From NCBI RefSeq assembly GCF_036226525.1, contig NZ_CP108487.1, positions 6,882,001-6,946,000 on the forward strand: 64,000 nt of DNA. Reading direction: 5' to 3'. Positions 15,927-22,601 of this stretch are shown piece after piece; position 1 is the first letter of the stretch; every line of letters starts with the position of its first letter. Under the pieces are notes generated by a model. It was not told where the DNA came from, did no database searches, and worked only from the letters and a program-made list of their open reading frames with translations. Both the position numbers and the translations under genes were made by a program. This stretch comes from Kribbella sp. NBC_01245. GTDB taxonomy: Bacteria; Actinomycetota; Actinomycetes; Propionibacteriales; Kribbellaceae.

Positions 15927-16639
15927 TCGCCCTCGCTGTAGTTCAAGGAGAGCTCGAAGTGGTTCGGATCGAGCAGGCTGTCCACTTGTTCGGCGAAGCG
16001 CTCGTCGGCGGTCCAGCTGACCCGGCGGGTGTGCAGGAACCACTCGCCCGGCTCGCGGCCGAGGAGATCCGCCTCGCCCTCATCGATGGCCCGGCCGCGG
16101 AGGCGTTGCTCACCGTGGTGCAGGTGGATGCCGACCTTGTTCAGGGTGGCGGTGATGGAGTCGTCGTCGAGCCCTCGTTCGGGCACGTCCCGCAGGCCGT
16201 CTACCGCGGGGATGCAGCTGCGCTCGATCGAGATCGCGGCACCGTCGACGATCGCGCGGACCCGCTCGATCACGATCACGTCGGGGGAGTCCAGCCGGAG
16301 CCGCTCGGACAGCTCGAAGTCCTTCTCCAGGGCCAGCCGCAGTACCCGCACGTGGGTGTTCACGCCGTGCTGCGCCAGTGCGTGCGCCCAACCGAGCCGG
16401 TCGTCGAGGGGCCGCCCGTCGAACAGGACGAACGACCCCTTACCGGTCCGGGTGGTGATCAGGCCGGCCTCGTTCAGATCGGCCAGCGCGGCCCGGACGG
16501 TGTTGCGGCTGACGGCGAACCGTCGCGCCAGCTCCACCTCACCGGGCAACTGCGCGCCACTGCGGACCTGGCCGGAGCGAATCTCCTTGGCCAGGATCGC
16601 GGCGATCCGCTCGTGCTTGAGGCTGACCCCACGGATCAC
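15923..16639 (-). CDS. GntR/HutC-family regulator with UTRA domain
   Basis: A 238-residue regulator. The winged HTH occupies residues 5-75 (LPGEVELARRFAVSRNTVRA, then GLITTRTGKGSFV) and the UTRA ligand domain residues 95-230 (VIVIERVRAIVDGAAISIER, EQRLRGRAIDEGEADLLG). UTRA domains sense small molecules such as sugars, histidine-pathway compounds or nucleosides. It sits as third gene in the five-gene operon, with 4-nt overlaps on both sides, and probably controls the promoter at 18719-18769. The start is GTG 16639. Confidence 0.88.
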   Translation of the reverse strand: MIRGVSLKHERIAAILAKEIRSGQVRSGAQLPGEVELARRFAVSRNTVRAALADLNEAGLITTRTGKGSFVLFDGRPLDDRLGWAHALAQHGVNTHVRVLRLALEKDFELSERLRLDSPDVIVIERVRAIVDGAAISIERSCIPAVDGLRDVPERGLDDDSITATLNKVGIHLHHGEQRLRGRAIDEGEADLLGREPGEWFLHTRRVSWTADERFAEQVDSLLDPNHFELSLNYSEGE

Positions 16640-17208
16640 TGGTGTTGTACCTCCAGTCCGTCGCGCTCCAGCACGCCCGCGACGGTCACCACCTCGAGCA
16701 GCGGCGCGTACAGGTTCATCACGTCGAGGGCCTTGCGGTGGCTGCGCTCGTCTACACCCGCACAGGCGTCCGCGACGACCTGCACGTGTACACCGGCGTC
16801 GACTGCCGCTAGGGCCGTCGAGAGCACGCAGCAGTCGGTGGAGACGCCTGCGAGGACTAGACGATTACCAGCGCCTACCTGCTCTGCAAGTTCGTATCCC
16901 CACTTGCTGAAGGTAGTGGCGTCGATAGTCGGTTGGCCTTCGCCTAAGCCGTCAACCAGTTGGTACGCGTACGAGTCGGGTGGCTGAAGTGCGAACGGCC
17001 AAGCCTCGTAGTACTTCTCCCAGGCACCATGCGGCTGGTCTGGCGCGATGAACCGGGTGAAGATCACCCGAGGCGCCATAGACGTCACAAGCTCCTGGAT
17101 CGGACCGACGATGTCGTCGAAGCCTGGGACGGCCCAACGGCTCTCCGACTCGGCGAAGATCCTCTGCATGTCGATGACCGCTAGTAGCGGTGCCTGTTGT
17201 TCGGTCAT
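16636..17208 (-). CDS. Isochorismatase-like cysteine hydrolase
   Basis: A 190-residue hydrolase of the isochorismatase/nicotinamidase group. The catalytic triad is visible: Asp13 (LLAVIDMQR), Lys100 (FSKWG) and Cys125 (GVSTDCCVLST), so an amidase or nicotinamidase-like activity is likely, not an isochorismatase. The STDCCVLSTALAAVDAG block followed by VQVVADACAGVDERSH is typical. It follows the NCS1 permease by a 4-nt overlap. Together they could import and deamidate or open a ring-derived amide such as a ureide or nicotinamide-like compound (inference). Confidence 0.88.
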   Translation of the reverse strand: MTEQQAPLLAVIDMQRIFAESESRWAVPGFDDIVGPIQELVTSMAPRVIFTRFIAPDQPHGAWEKYYEAWPFALQPPDSYAYQLVDGLGEGQPTIDATTFSKWGYELAEQVGAGNRLVLAGVSTDCCVLSTALAAVDAGVHVQVVADACAGVDERSHRKALDVMNLYAPLLEVVTVAGVLERDGLEVQHQ

Positions 17209-18659
17209 GCGCTGACACTCTCCTGTGCTCGGACCCGGCTACGGCCGGCGAAGTACTGGATGAGGAAACCGGCGACCAATGCGAGCAGTACGCCGATGTT
17301 GGCGAACGCCCAGGCGCCCTCCTTGCCGCCGATGACGCCCAGGAAGTAGCCCTGCCAGGTGAGCCAGGGCGCCGCGGCGTTGGTCACGAAGCCCCAGCCG
17401 ATGGCGGTGGCGCCGACCACGGTGAGCACCGGCAGCCAGTTGATGTCGCCGTACCGGCCTCGGGGGTCGTAGAGATCCGTGTCGGAGTAGTCGCCGCGGC
17501 GAGAGGCGATATCGGCGAGCATGATGCCGCACCAGCAGGCGATCGGGACGCCGAGCGTGATCAGGAAGCCCTGGAACTGCCAGATGAAGTCCGTCGTGAA
17601 GAAGACGATGTAGACGGTGCCGATGATCATCAGGGTGCCGTCGATCAGCGCGGCCACCCAGCGCGGTGCCTTCAGGCCGAGCGACAACAGCGAGAGGCCG
17701 GACGAGTAGATGTCCAGCACAGCGCCACCGACGAGACCGAGGATCGCGACGAGCGCGAACGGCACCAGGAACCAGGTCGGCAGCAGCGCGGCGAGTGCGC
17801 CGATCGGGTCAGCAGCGATGGCTGTGCTGAGGTCCGCCGACGAACCGGCCAGCAGCAGACCGAAGAAGAGCAGCACGATCGGCGCGATGGCCGCACCGAA
17901 CGTCGTCCACCCGACCACGCCCTTGGACGACGAGGAGCGCGGCAGGTAACGCGAGTAGTCCGCGGCGGCGTTGACCCAGCCGAGACCGAAACCGGTCATC
18001 AGGAAGATCAGCGCGCCGATCACCGCCTGGGTGGAACCGGCCGGCATCGACGAGACGGTGTCCCAGTTGATGGTGTCGGCCACCAGCGCGACGTACACGA
18101 CGGTGAGCACGGCGGTGACCACCGTGATGATGGTCTGCAGTCGCATGATCAGGTCGAACCCGAGCACACCACTGAGGACGACCAGCGCACCGACGACGAT
18201 CAGCGCGATCAGCTTGGTGGCATCGCCACCGCCCCAGCCGAGCCGCTCGAAGATCGTTGCCGTCGCCAACGTCGCGAGAATGGTCAGCACGGTCTCCCAG
18301 CCGACGGTCAGCACCCAGGAGATGAACGACGGCAGTTTGTTGCCGCGGACACCGAACGCCGCCCGGCTGAGCACCATCGTCGGCGCCGAACCGCGCTTAC
18401 CGGCGAGGGCGACCAGGCCGCAGAGCAGGAACGAGAAGACCACGCCGATCAGGCCGGCGAAAACCGCCTGCCAGAAAGAGATCCCGAAGCCGAGGGTGAA
18501 GGCGCCATAGCTGAGACCGAGCACGGAGACGTTCGCGCCGAACCACGGCCAGAACAGATCTCGCGGGCGGCCCTTGCGCTCGGCATCGTCGATGACGTTC
18601 AGACCGTTGGTTTCAACCGACAGCGCCCCGGTGGTTTCCGGGACCAGCTGCTCGACCAT
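17205..18659 (-). CDS. NCS1-family nucleobase/cation symporter
   Basis: A 484-residue membrane transporter with about 12 helices, of the purine/cytosine/uracil/thiamine/allantoin permease family. Typical elements are the FWPWFGANVSVLGLSYGAFTLG start, GVRGNKLPSFISWVLTVGWET, GFGLGWVNAAADYSRYLPR and the C-terminal NWLPVLTVVGATAIGWG. It brings in a nucleobase-like or related heterocyclic compound with H+ or Na+. It is the first gene of the operon, with AGGAG 6 nt before ATG 18659, and its promoter carries direct repeats. Substrate unknown. Confidence 0.9.
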   Translation of the reverse strand: MVEQLVPETTGALSVETNGLNVIDDAERKGRPRDLFWPWFGANVSVLGLSYGAFTLGFGISFWQAVFAGLIGVVFSFLLCGLVALAGKRGSAPTMVLSRAAFGVRGNKLPSFISWVLTVGWETVLTILATLATATIFERLGWGGGDATKLIALIVVGALVVLSGVLGFDLIMRLQTIITVVTAVLTVVYVALVADTINWDTVSSMPAGSTQAVIGALIFLMTGFGLGWVNAAADYSRYLPRSSSSKGVVGWTTFGAAIAPIVLLFFGLLLAGSSADLSTAIAADPIGALAALLPTWFLVPFALVAILGLVGGAVLDIYSSGLSLLSLGLKAPRWVAALIDGTLMIIGTVYIVFFTTDFIWQFQGFLITLGVPIACWCGIMLADIASRRGDYSDTDLYDPRGRYGDINWLPVLTVVGATAIGWGFVTNAAAPWLTWQGYFLGVIGGKEGAWAFANIGVLLALVAGFLIQYFAGRSRVRAQESVSA

Positions 18660-18718
18660 GCTTGTCTCCTCTTGGAACAGGACGCGGGAACAGGCCTGCC
18701 GTGGGCTGGCCGGATGAA

Positions 18719-18769
18719 CCTGTTCAGTCCTGTTCAGTCACGCTAAGTTCGCACTCGTCACTAAGTCAA
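18719..18769 (-). promoter_or_regulatory. Promoter and repeated operator of the permease-kinase operon
   Basis: On the - strand TTGACT (18764-18769), a 17-bp spacer and TTAGCG (18741-18746) form a plausible sigma-70 type promoter. Immediately downstream, over the expected start point, GACTGAACAGG is repeated in tandem (18719-18739, 10-bp period). This is a likely site for the GntR/UTRA protein in the same operon. The rest of the 219-bp gap to nuoB shows no gene. Confidence 0.6.
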
Positions 18770-18878
18770 GGTGGTGCGGGTGGCCTTAACCCGCCTCTTT
18801 CAGGCCTGTCCGATGCCGGACCCACGGGTGTTTCGGGCTGAGCCGTGGGGCGGGCGTGGGCGCGGGTAGGCTTTGGTC

Positions 18879-19451
18879 GTGCCGACATCAGACAGCGCGG
18901 TCCACCTGCCGACGCCCACCGTTGGGCCGCCGCAGGTCGGAGCACTGGCCCGGCTCGCGCCGACGCCGGTCCGCTACCTGCTGAACTGGGGCCGCAAGTA
19001 CTCGTTGTGGGTCTTCAACTTCGGCCTGGCCTGTTGCGCGATCGAGTTCATCGCGGCGTCGATGGGCCGGCACGACTTCATCCGGCTCGGCGTGATCCCG
19101 TTCGCGCCCGGTCCGCGGCAGGCCGATCTGATGGTCGTCTCCGGCACGGTGACCGACAAGATGGCGCCCGCGATCAAGCGGCTGTACGACCAGATGCCCG
19201 AGCCGAAGTACGTGATCTCCTTCGGCTCCTGCTCGAACTCGGGCGGTCCGTACTGGGATTCGTACTGCGTGACCAAGGGCGTCGACCAGATCATCCCGGT
19301 GGACGTCTACGTGCCCGGCTGCCCGCCGCGCCCGGAGGCGTTGTTGCAGGGCATTCTCAAGCTGCAGGAGAAGATCGCCGGGCAGAACCTCGAAGATCGC
19401 TACGAGCCGTCGCCCCAGGCGCTGACCCGCGGTCTGGTGCTGCCGAAGTGA
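18879..19451 (+). CDS. nuoB: NADH-quinone oxidoreductase subunit B (accessory complex I)
   Basis: Subunit carrying iron-sulfur cluster N2, which hands electrons to quinone. All four Cys ligands are present: the tandem pair in GLACCAIEF, GSCSNSGG and VPGCPPRPE. About 190 residues, with an N-terminal extension rich in Pro and Thr. GTG 18879 is chosen (GGGTAGG 8 nt upstream); TTG 18873 is the alternative. It overlaps nuoC as GTGA. It is divergent from the permease operon, so it has its own promoter within 18660-18878. NuoB normally packs against NuoD, which is absent here. Confidence 0.95.
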   Translation: MPTSDSAVHLPTPTVGPPQVGALARLAPTPVRYLLNWGRKYSLWVFNFGLACCAIEFIAASMGRHDFIRLGVIPFAPGPRQADLMVVSGTVTDKMAPAIKRLYDQMPEPKYVISFGSCSNSGGPYWDSYCVTKGVDQIIPVDVYVPGCPPRPEALLQGILKLQEKIAGQNLEDRYEPSPQALTRGLVLPK

Positions 19452-20350
19452 CCGCCGACGCCGTCGCCCAGGCGACCTCCGTCCTCGCGGAAGCGGGTAT
19501 TACGGCCAGCCCCGCGGAGAGCTTCGGCCCCGGAGCGCTGGATGTGCCGGTCGAGTCGTGGGTCCGGGCGCACGAGCTGCTCCGCGACGAGGTCGGGCTG
19601 ACCTTCTTCGACTTCCTCACCGCCTCGGACGAGCTGGCCGACGGCTTCCGCATCGTCACCCATCTCGCGGACTTCTGGGGCGGCCTCCACGTCGAGCACG
19701 TGCTGCTCCGAACCCTCATCCCCCGTACGACGCCCCGCCTCGCCTCCCTCACCGGGGTCTACGCGGGAGCGGACTGGCATGAGCGCGAGACGTTCGAGAT
19801 GTTCGGCATCGACTTCGAGGGCCACCCGAACCTCATCCCGCTGCTGCTACCCGACGGCTTCGAAGGCAACCCCCTCCGCAAGGAGTTCATCCTCGCCTCG
19901 CGCGTAGCCAAACCCTGGCCCGGCGCCAAAGAACCCGGCGAATCCGACCACGCCACCCCACCCGCTCCCGCCGCAGCCGCCCCTCGCGCCGAGGCACCTC
20001 CCGCACCTGCCCCTGCCGCCGAAGCCGGCACGCCGACCCCGGCCGCCCCAGCTGCAGAGGCTGGTACGCCGTCGACTGATGCGGCACCTCCCGCGCGAGC
20101 GGCAAAGAAAGCCGGCGCCCCAAGCCGCCGCCGAACCCTGCCACCCGGTGTCCCGGACCCGGAAAACTGGGGCCCTCGCCCACCCGGTTCCCCCGACCCG
20201 GACCCGCTGGCCGCAGCCCAGGCATCCGCCGCCCCCGCACGCCCGCGCCGCACGGCCGGCGAACGACGCGCACCCGGCGAACGCCGTACCGCCAAAACCA
20301 CCGAAGCGCCCCCGCCCCCTGAGACCCCGCCAACCGAGGGCGACTCGTAA
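19448..20350 (+). CDS. nuoC: NADH-quinone oxidoreductase subunit C with Pro/Ala-rich tail
   Basis: A 300-residue protein whose first 160 residues are the 30-kDa NuoC domain of the peripheral arm (LTFFDFLTASDEL, then the signature ERETFEMFGIDFEGHPNL and GNPLRKEF). The last 130 residues are a disordered Pro/Ala/Arg-rich tail with repeats around AAEAGTP. In standard operons nuoD follows or is fused; here the frame ends and inverted repeat 3 follows at once. The GTG start overlaps the nuoB stop. Confidence 0.92.
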   Translation: MTADAVAQATSVLAEAGITASPAESFGPGALDVPVESWVRAHELLRDEVGLTFFDFLTASDELADGFRIVTHLADFWGGLHVEHVLLRTLIPRTTPRLASLTGVYAGADWHERETFEMFGIDFEGHPNLIPLLLPDGFEGNPLRKEFILASRVAKPWPGAKEPGESDHATPPAPAAAAPRAEAPPAPAPAAEAGTPTPAAPAAEAGTPSTDAAPPARAAKKAGAPSRRRTLPPGVPDPENWGPRPPGSPDPDPLAAAQASAAPARPRRTAGERRAPGERRTAKTTEAPPPPETPPTEGDS

Positions 20351-20373
20351 GAGTGACTAGGCGGCCGACCGCC

Positions 20374-20507
20374 CTGCACACCGCATACGCAATTTGTGGA
20401 CAACCCTCCCGCGAGGTGCCTCGTTGTGGGCGCCCTATGGATGGTCCCGCGACGGTCGGACACGACAAGCGGGAGGGATGTCCACAAAATCGGCATTTCG
20501 TGTGCAG
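20374..20507. repeat. Imperfect inverted repeat 3 with DnaA-box-like sites
   Basis: Arms of 39 bp (20374-20412 and 20469-20507) match at roughly three quarters of positions, with TTTGTGGACA and CCCTCCCGC conserved; the spacer is 56 nt. Read on the - strand, the left arm contains TTGTCCACA, which equals the actinobacterial DnaA-box consensus, and the right arm holds ATGTCCACA on the + strand. It sits between the convergent nuoC and NmrA-like genes. Confidence 0.7.
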
Positions 20508-20521
20508 TCCGACCTGGATGC

Positions 20522-21388
20522 CTACCGGTCGGCCGCCTGCGTTGTCGTCAGCGGGCGGAAGGCCTCGGCGTGCTCCTGCGCCCACTCGCGGTAGGTGAGG
20601 GCGGGGCGGCCGAGGACGTCCGCGACTGTGATGAGCGCGGGCTCGGGGGAGTCGACCAAGGACGCCCAGTACGGCATCGCGGCGTCGGCGAATACCTCGC
20701 CCAGCTTTTCCACCAGCTCGGCGCGCGCGTCCTCGGGAGCGACGTCCACCACCTGCAGCGGACGGTCGATGACCTCGCCGATGATCCGGATCTGCTCGCG
20801 CTGGGTCAGCGTCTCCGGCCCGGTGAGCTCGAACTTCTCGCCGACCCGCCGGTCCAGCAGAGCGCGAACCGCGACCGCGGCGATGTCCCGCTCGTGGATG
20901 AGCGAGCGGCCGGCTTCGGCGTACGGCAGCCGGACCTCATCGCCGAGCAGGGTCTGTGCGGCCCACTCGAGCGTGTTGGTGGCGAAACCGCCGGCGCGCA
21001 CGAAGGTCCACTCCAGACCGGCCTTTCGTAGCAGCTCCTCGATCGCGCCCCAGACGCCATTGGCTTCGGCAGGCTGGTCGTCCTTTACCGCAGTGGCAGA
21101 CAGGTAGACGACATGGCCCGTGAGCCGTTCGACCACCTTCTCCACACCGTCTGGCGAATAGAACGGCCAGAGGAGGAAGGTGCCGTCCGTCCCCTCGACC
21201 ACCGCCGAAACAGATTCCGCATCGGTCAGGTCACCCGGCACCAGCTCGACCCCGGGCGGCAGACCCGCGAGGCTTGGATTGCGGACCAGGGCTCGCACCT
21301 GTACGCCGTTCGCGAGCAGGCCGTCGACCACGTGCCGGCCGACGTTGCCGGTGGCGCCGGTTACCAGGATGGTGCGTTTCCCGTTCAT
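20522..21388 (-). CDS. NmrA-like NAD(P)-binding (SDR) protein
   Basis: A 288-residue atypical short-chain dehydrogenase. The nucleotide loop GATGNVG is at residues 11-17; the body resembles NmrA/quinone-reductase 2-like (QOR2) proteins (VVYLSATAVKDDQ, WTFVRAGGFATNTLEWAAQ). Such proteins reduce quinones or sense NADPH. ATG 21388 has AAGG upstream. It is inserted, in the reverse direction, between nuoC and nuoH. The promoter carries a SoxR-type palindrome (21449-21466), so induction by redox-cycling compounds is plausible. Confidence 0.82.
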   Translation of the reverse strand: MNGKRTILVTGATGNVGRHVVDGLLANGVQVRALVRNPSLAGLPPGVELVPGDLTDAESVSAVVEGTDGTFLLWPFYSPDGVEKVVERLTGHVVYLSATAVKDDQPAEANGVWGAIEELLRKAGLEWTFVRAGGFATNTLEWAAQTLLGDEVRLPYAEAGRSLIHERDIAAVAVRALLDRRVGEKFELTGPETLTQREQIRIIGEVIDRPLQVVDVAPEDARAELVEKLGEVFADAAMPYWASLVDSPEPALITVADVLGRPALTYREWAQEHAEAFRPLTTTQAADR

Positions 21389-21448
21389 CGAAGAACCTTC
21401 CAGTCGATCGTCGTGAGGCGGTCGTCCGCCTCCGCGCCAACACTCGTG

Positions 21449-21470
21449 CCTCAACAAAGGTTGAGGTCAA
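21449..21470 (-). promoter_or_regulatory. MerR/SoxR-type promoter of the NmrA-like gene
   Basis: The 18-bp palindrome CCTCAACAAAGGTTGAGG (21449-21466) fits the SoxR pattern CCTCAA-N6-TTGAGG. On the - strand TTGACC (21465-21470) stands as -35, and 19 bp further GAGTGT (21440-21445) can serve as -10. The over-long 19-bp spacer holding the palindrome is the hallmark of MerR-family control. The same DNA lies 29 bp upstream of nuoH. Confidence 0.65.
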
Positions 21471-21494
21471 GCGGGAACCGTTAGGCTCTGCCGC

Positions 21495-22454
21495 ATGGAG
21501 CTGATCGGCGTGCTGGAGTTCCTGCTGCGGGTGGTCGGCGTGATCGTCGCGTTCCTGGTGTTGCCACTGGTGGTCGGGCAGACCGAACACAAGGTGATGG
21601 CGCATATGCAGTCACGCCTCGGCCCGATGTACGCGGGCGGTTTCCACGGCTGGGCCCAGCTCGTCGCGGACGGCGTGAAGTTCGTGCAGAAGGAGAGCGT
21701 CACCCCGGCCGCCGCCGACAAGCACGTCTTCGAGTGGGCGCCGGTCGTCGCGATCCTGCCGTACATGGCCGCCCTCGCCGCCATCCCGGTGATGCCCGGC
21801 ATCGTCGCGGCCGACCTCGATTCGGGTCTGTTCTTCGTGCTCGCGGTGATGAGCATCGGCGTGCTCGGTTCGCTGATGGCGGGCTGGGCCAGCGGCAACA
21901 AGTACAGCCTGCTCGGTGGTCTCCGGGTCGCGGCGCAGCTGATGAGTTACGAGCTGCCGTTCGTGTTGTCGGCCGCGAGCGTGGCCGTCGCCGCCGGGAC
22001 GCTGAGCCTCACGGGTATCGCGGAGGCCTGGAATCCGTGGTGGTTGTTGTGGCAGCTGCCTGCGTTGTTCGTCTTCTTCGTGGCGGGTTTGGCGGAGTTG
22101 CAGCGGCCGCCGTTCGATATGCCGGTGGCGGATTCCGAGGTGATCTTCGGGCCCTACACGGAGTACACCGGATTGCGGTTCGCGATGTTCCTGCTCGCGG
22201 AGTACGCCGGCATCGTGGTGCTGGCCGGTCTGACCACCGTCCTCTTCCTCGGCGGCTGGGCCGGTCCCGGGCCCGACTCGCTCGGCTGGTTGTGGACGTT
22301 GCTCAAGGTCGGAGCCGTCTCGGTCCTCGTCATCTGGATCCGCGTCGCCTACCCCCGCCTCCGCGCCGACCAACTCCAACGCCTCGCCTGGCAAGGCCTG
22401 GTCCCCGTCGCCCTCCTCCAACTCGCCCTAACCGGCATCATCGTCGCCCTCTAG
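21495..22454 (+). CDS. nuoH: NADH-quinone oxidoreductase subunit H (accessory complex I)
   Basis: A 319-residue membrane subunit with eight helices, forming the quinone chamber with NuoB and NuoD. Seen: EHKVMAHMQSRLGP, the cytoplasmic loop DGVKFVQKES, the conserved YELPFVLSAASV, and the AELQRPPFDMPVADSEV loop near the quinone site. Length fits the short accessory form. It stands alone on the + strand between the NmrA-like gene and the phosphodiesterase gene. Its intact conserved loops argue that it is still functional. Confidence 0.95.
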   Translation: MELIGVLEFLLRVVGVIVAFLVLPLVVGQTEHKVMAHMQSRLGPMYAGGFHGWAQLVADGVKFVQKESVTPAAADKHVFEWAPVVAILPYMAALAAIPVMPGIVAADLDSGLFFVLAVMSIGVLGSLMAGWASGNKYSLLGGLRVAAQLMSYELPFVLSAASVAVAAGTLSLTGIAEAWNPWWLLWQLPALFVFFVAGLAELQRPPFDMPVADSEVIFGPYTEYTGLRFAMFLLAEYAGIVVLAGLTTVLFLGGWAGPGPDSLGWLWTLLKVGAVSVLVIWIRVAYPRLRADQLQRLAWQGLVPVALLQLALTGIIVAL

Positions 22455-22555
22455 CCCTCCCTCTCCCTTGCCGCCGTCTTGACCCGGCCCGAAGTGGGAT
22501 TGCAGCTGAGAGTTCACCGCCAGGCCGTTGACCCTTAAGCCCGGCCTTTGACAGG

Positions 22556-22569
22556 TTGGTCCGGACCAA
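22556..22569. promoter_or_regulatory. Palindrome upstream of the phosphodiesterase gene
   Basis: TTGGTCCGGACCAA is a perfect 14-bp palindrome, 33 bp before the GTG start and directly after a TTGACA (22548-22553). It resembles GntR/DasR-type sites (TGGTCTAGACCA) with the central two bases changed. Regulator identity is a guess. Confidence 0.5.
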
Positions 22570-22601
22570 TTCACCGAGCCTCTCGTGATCCGAGGAGTGC
22601 C

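Noticed and set aside
17190..18746. 518-codon + strand frame opposite the NCS1 permease
   Set aside because: Composition is Asp/Gln/Arg/His low-complexity, as expected from the antisense of a hydrophobic protein.
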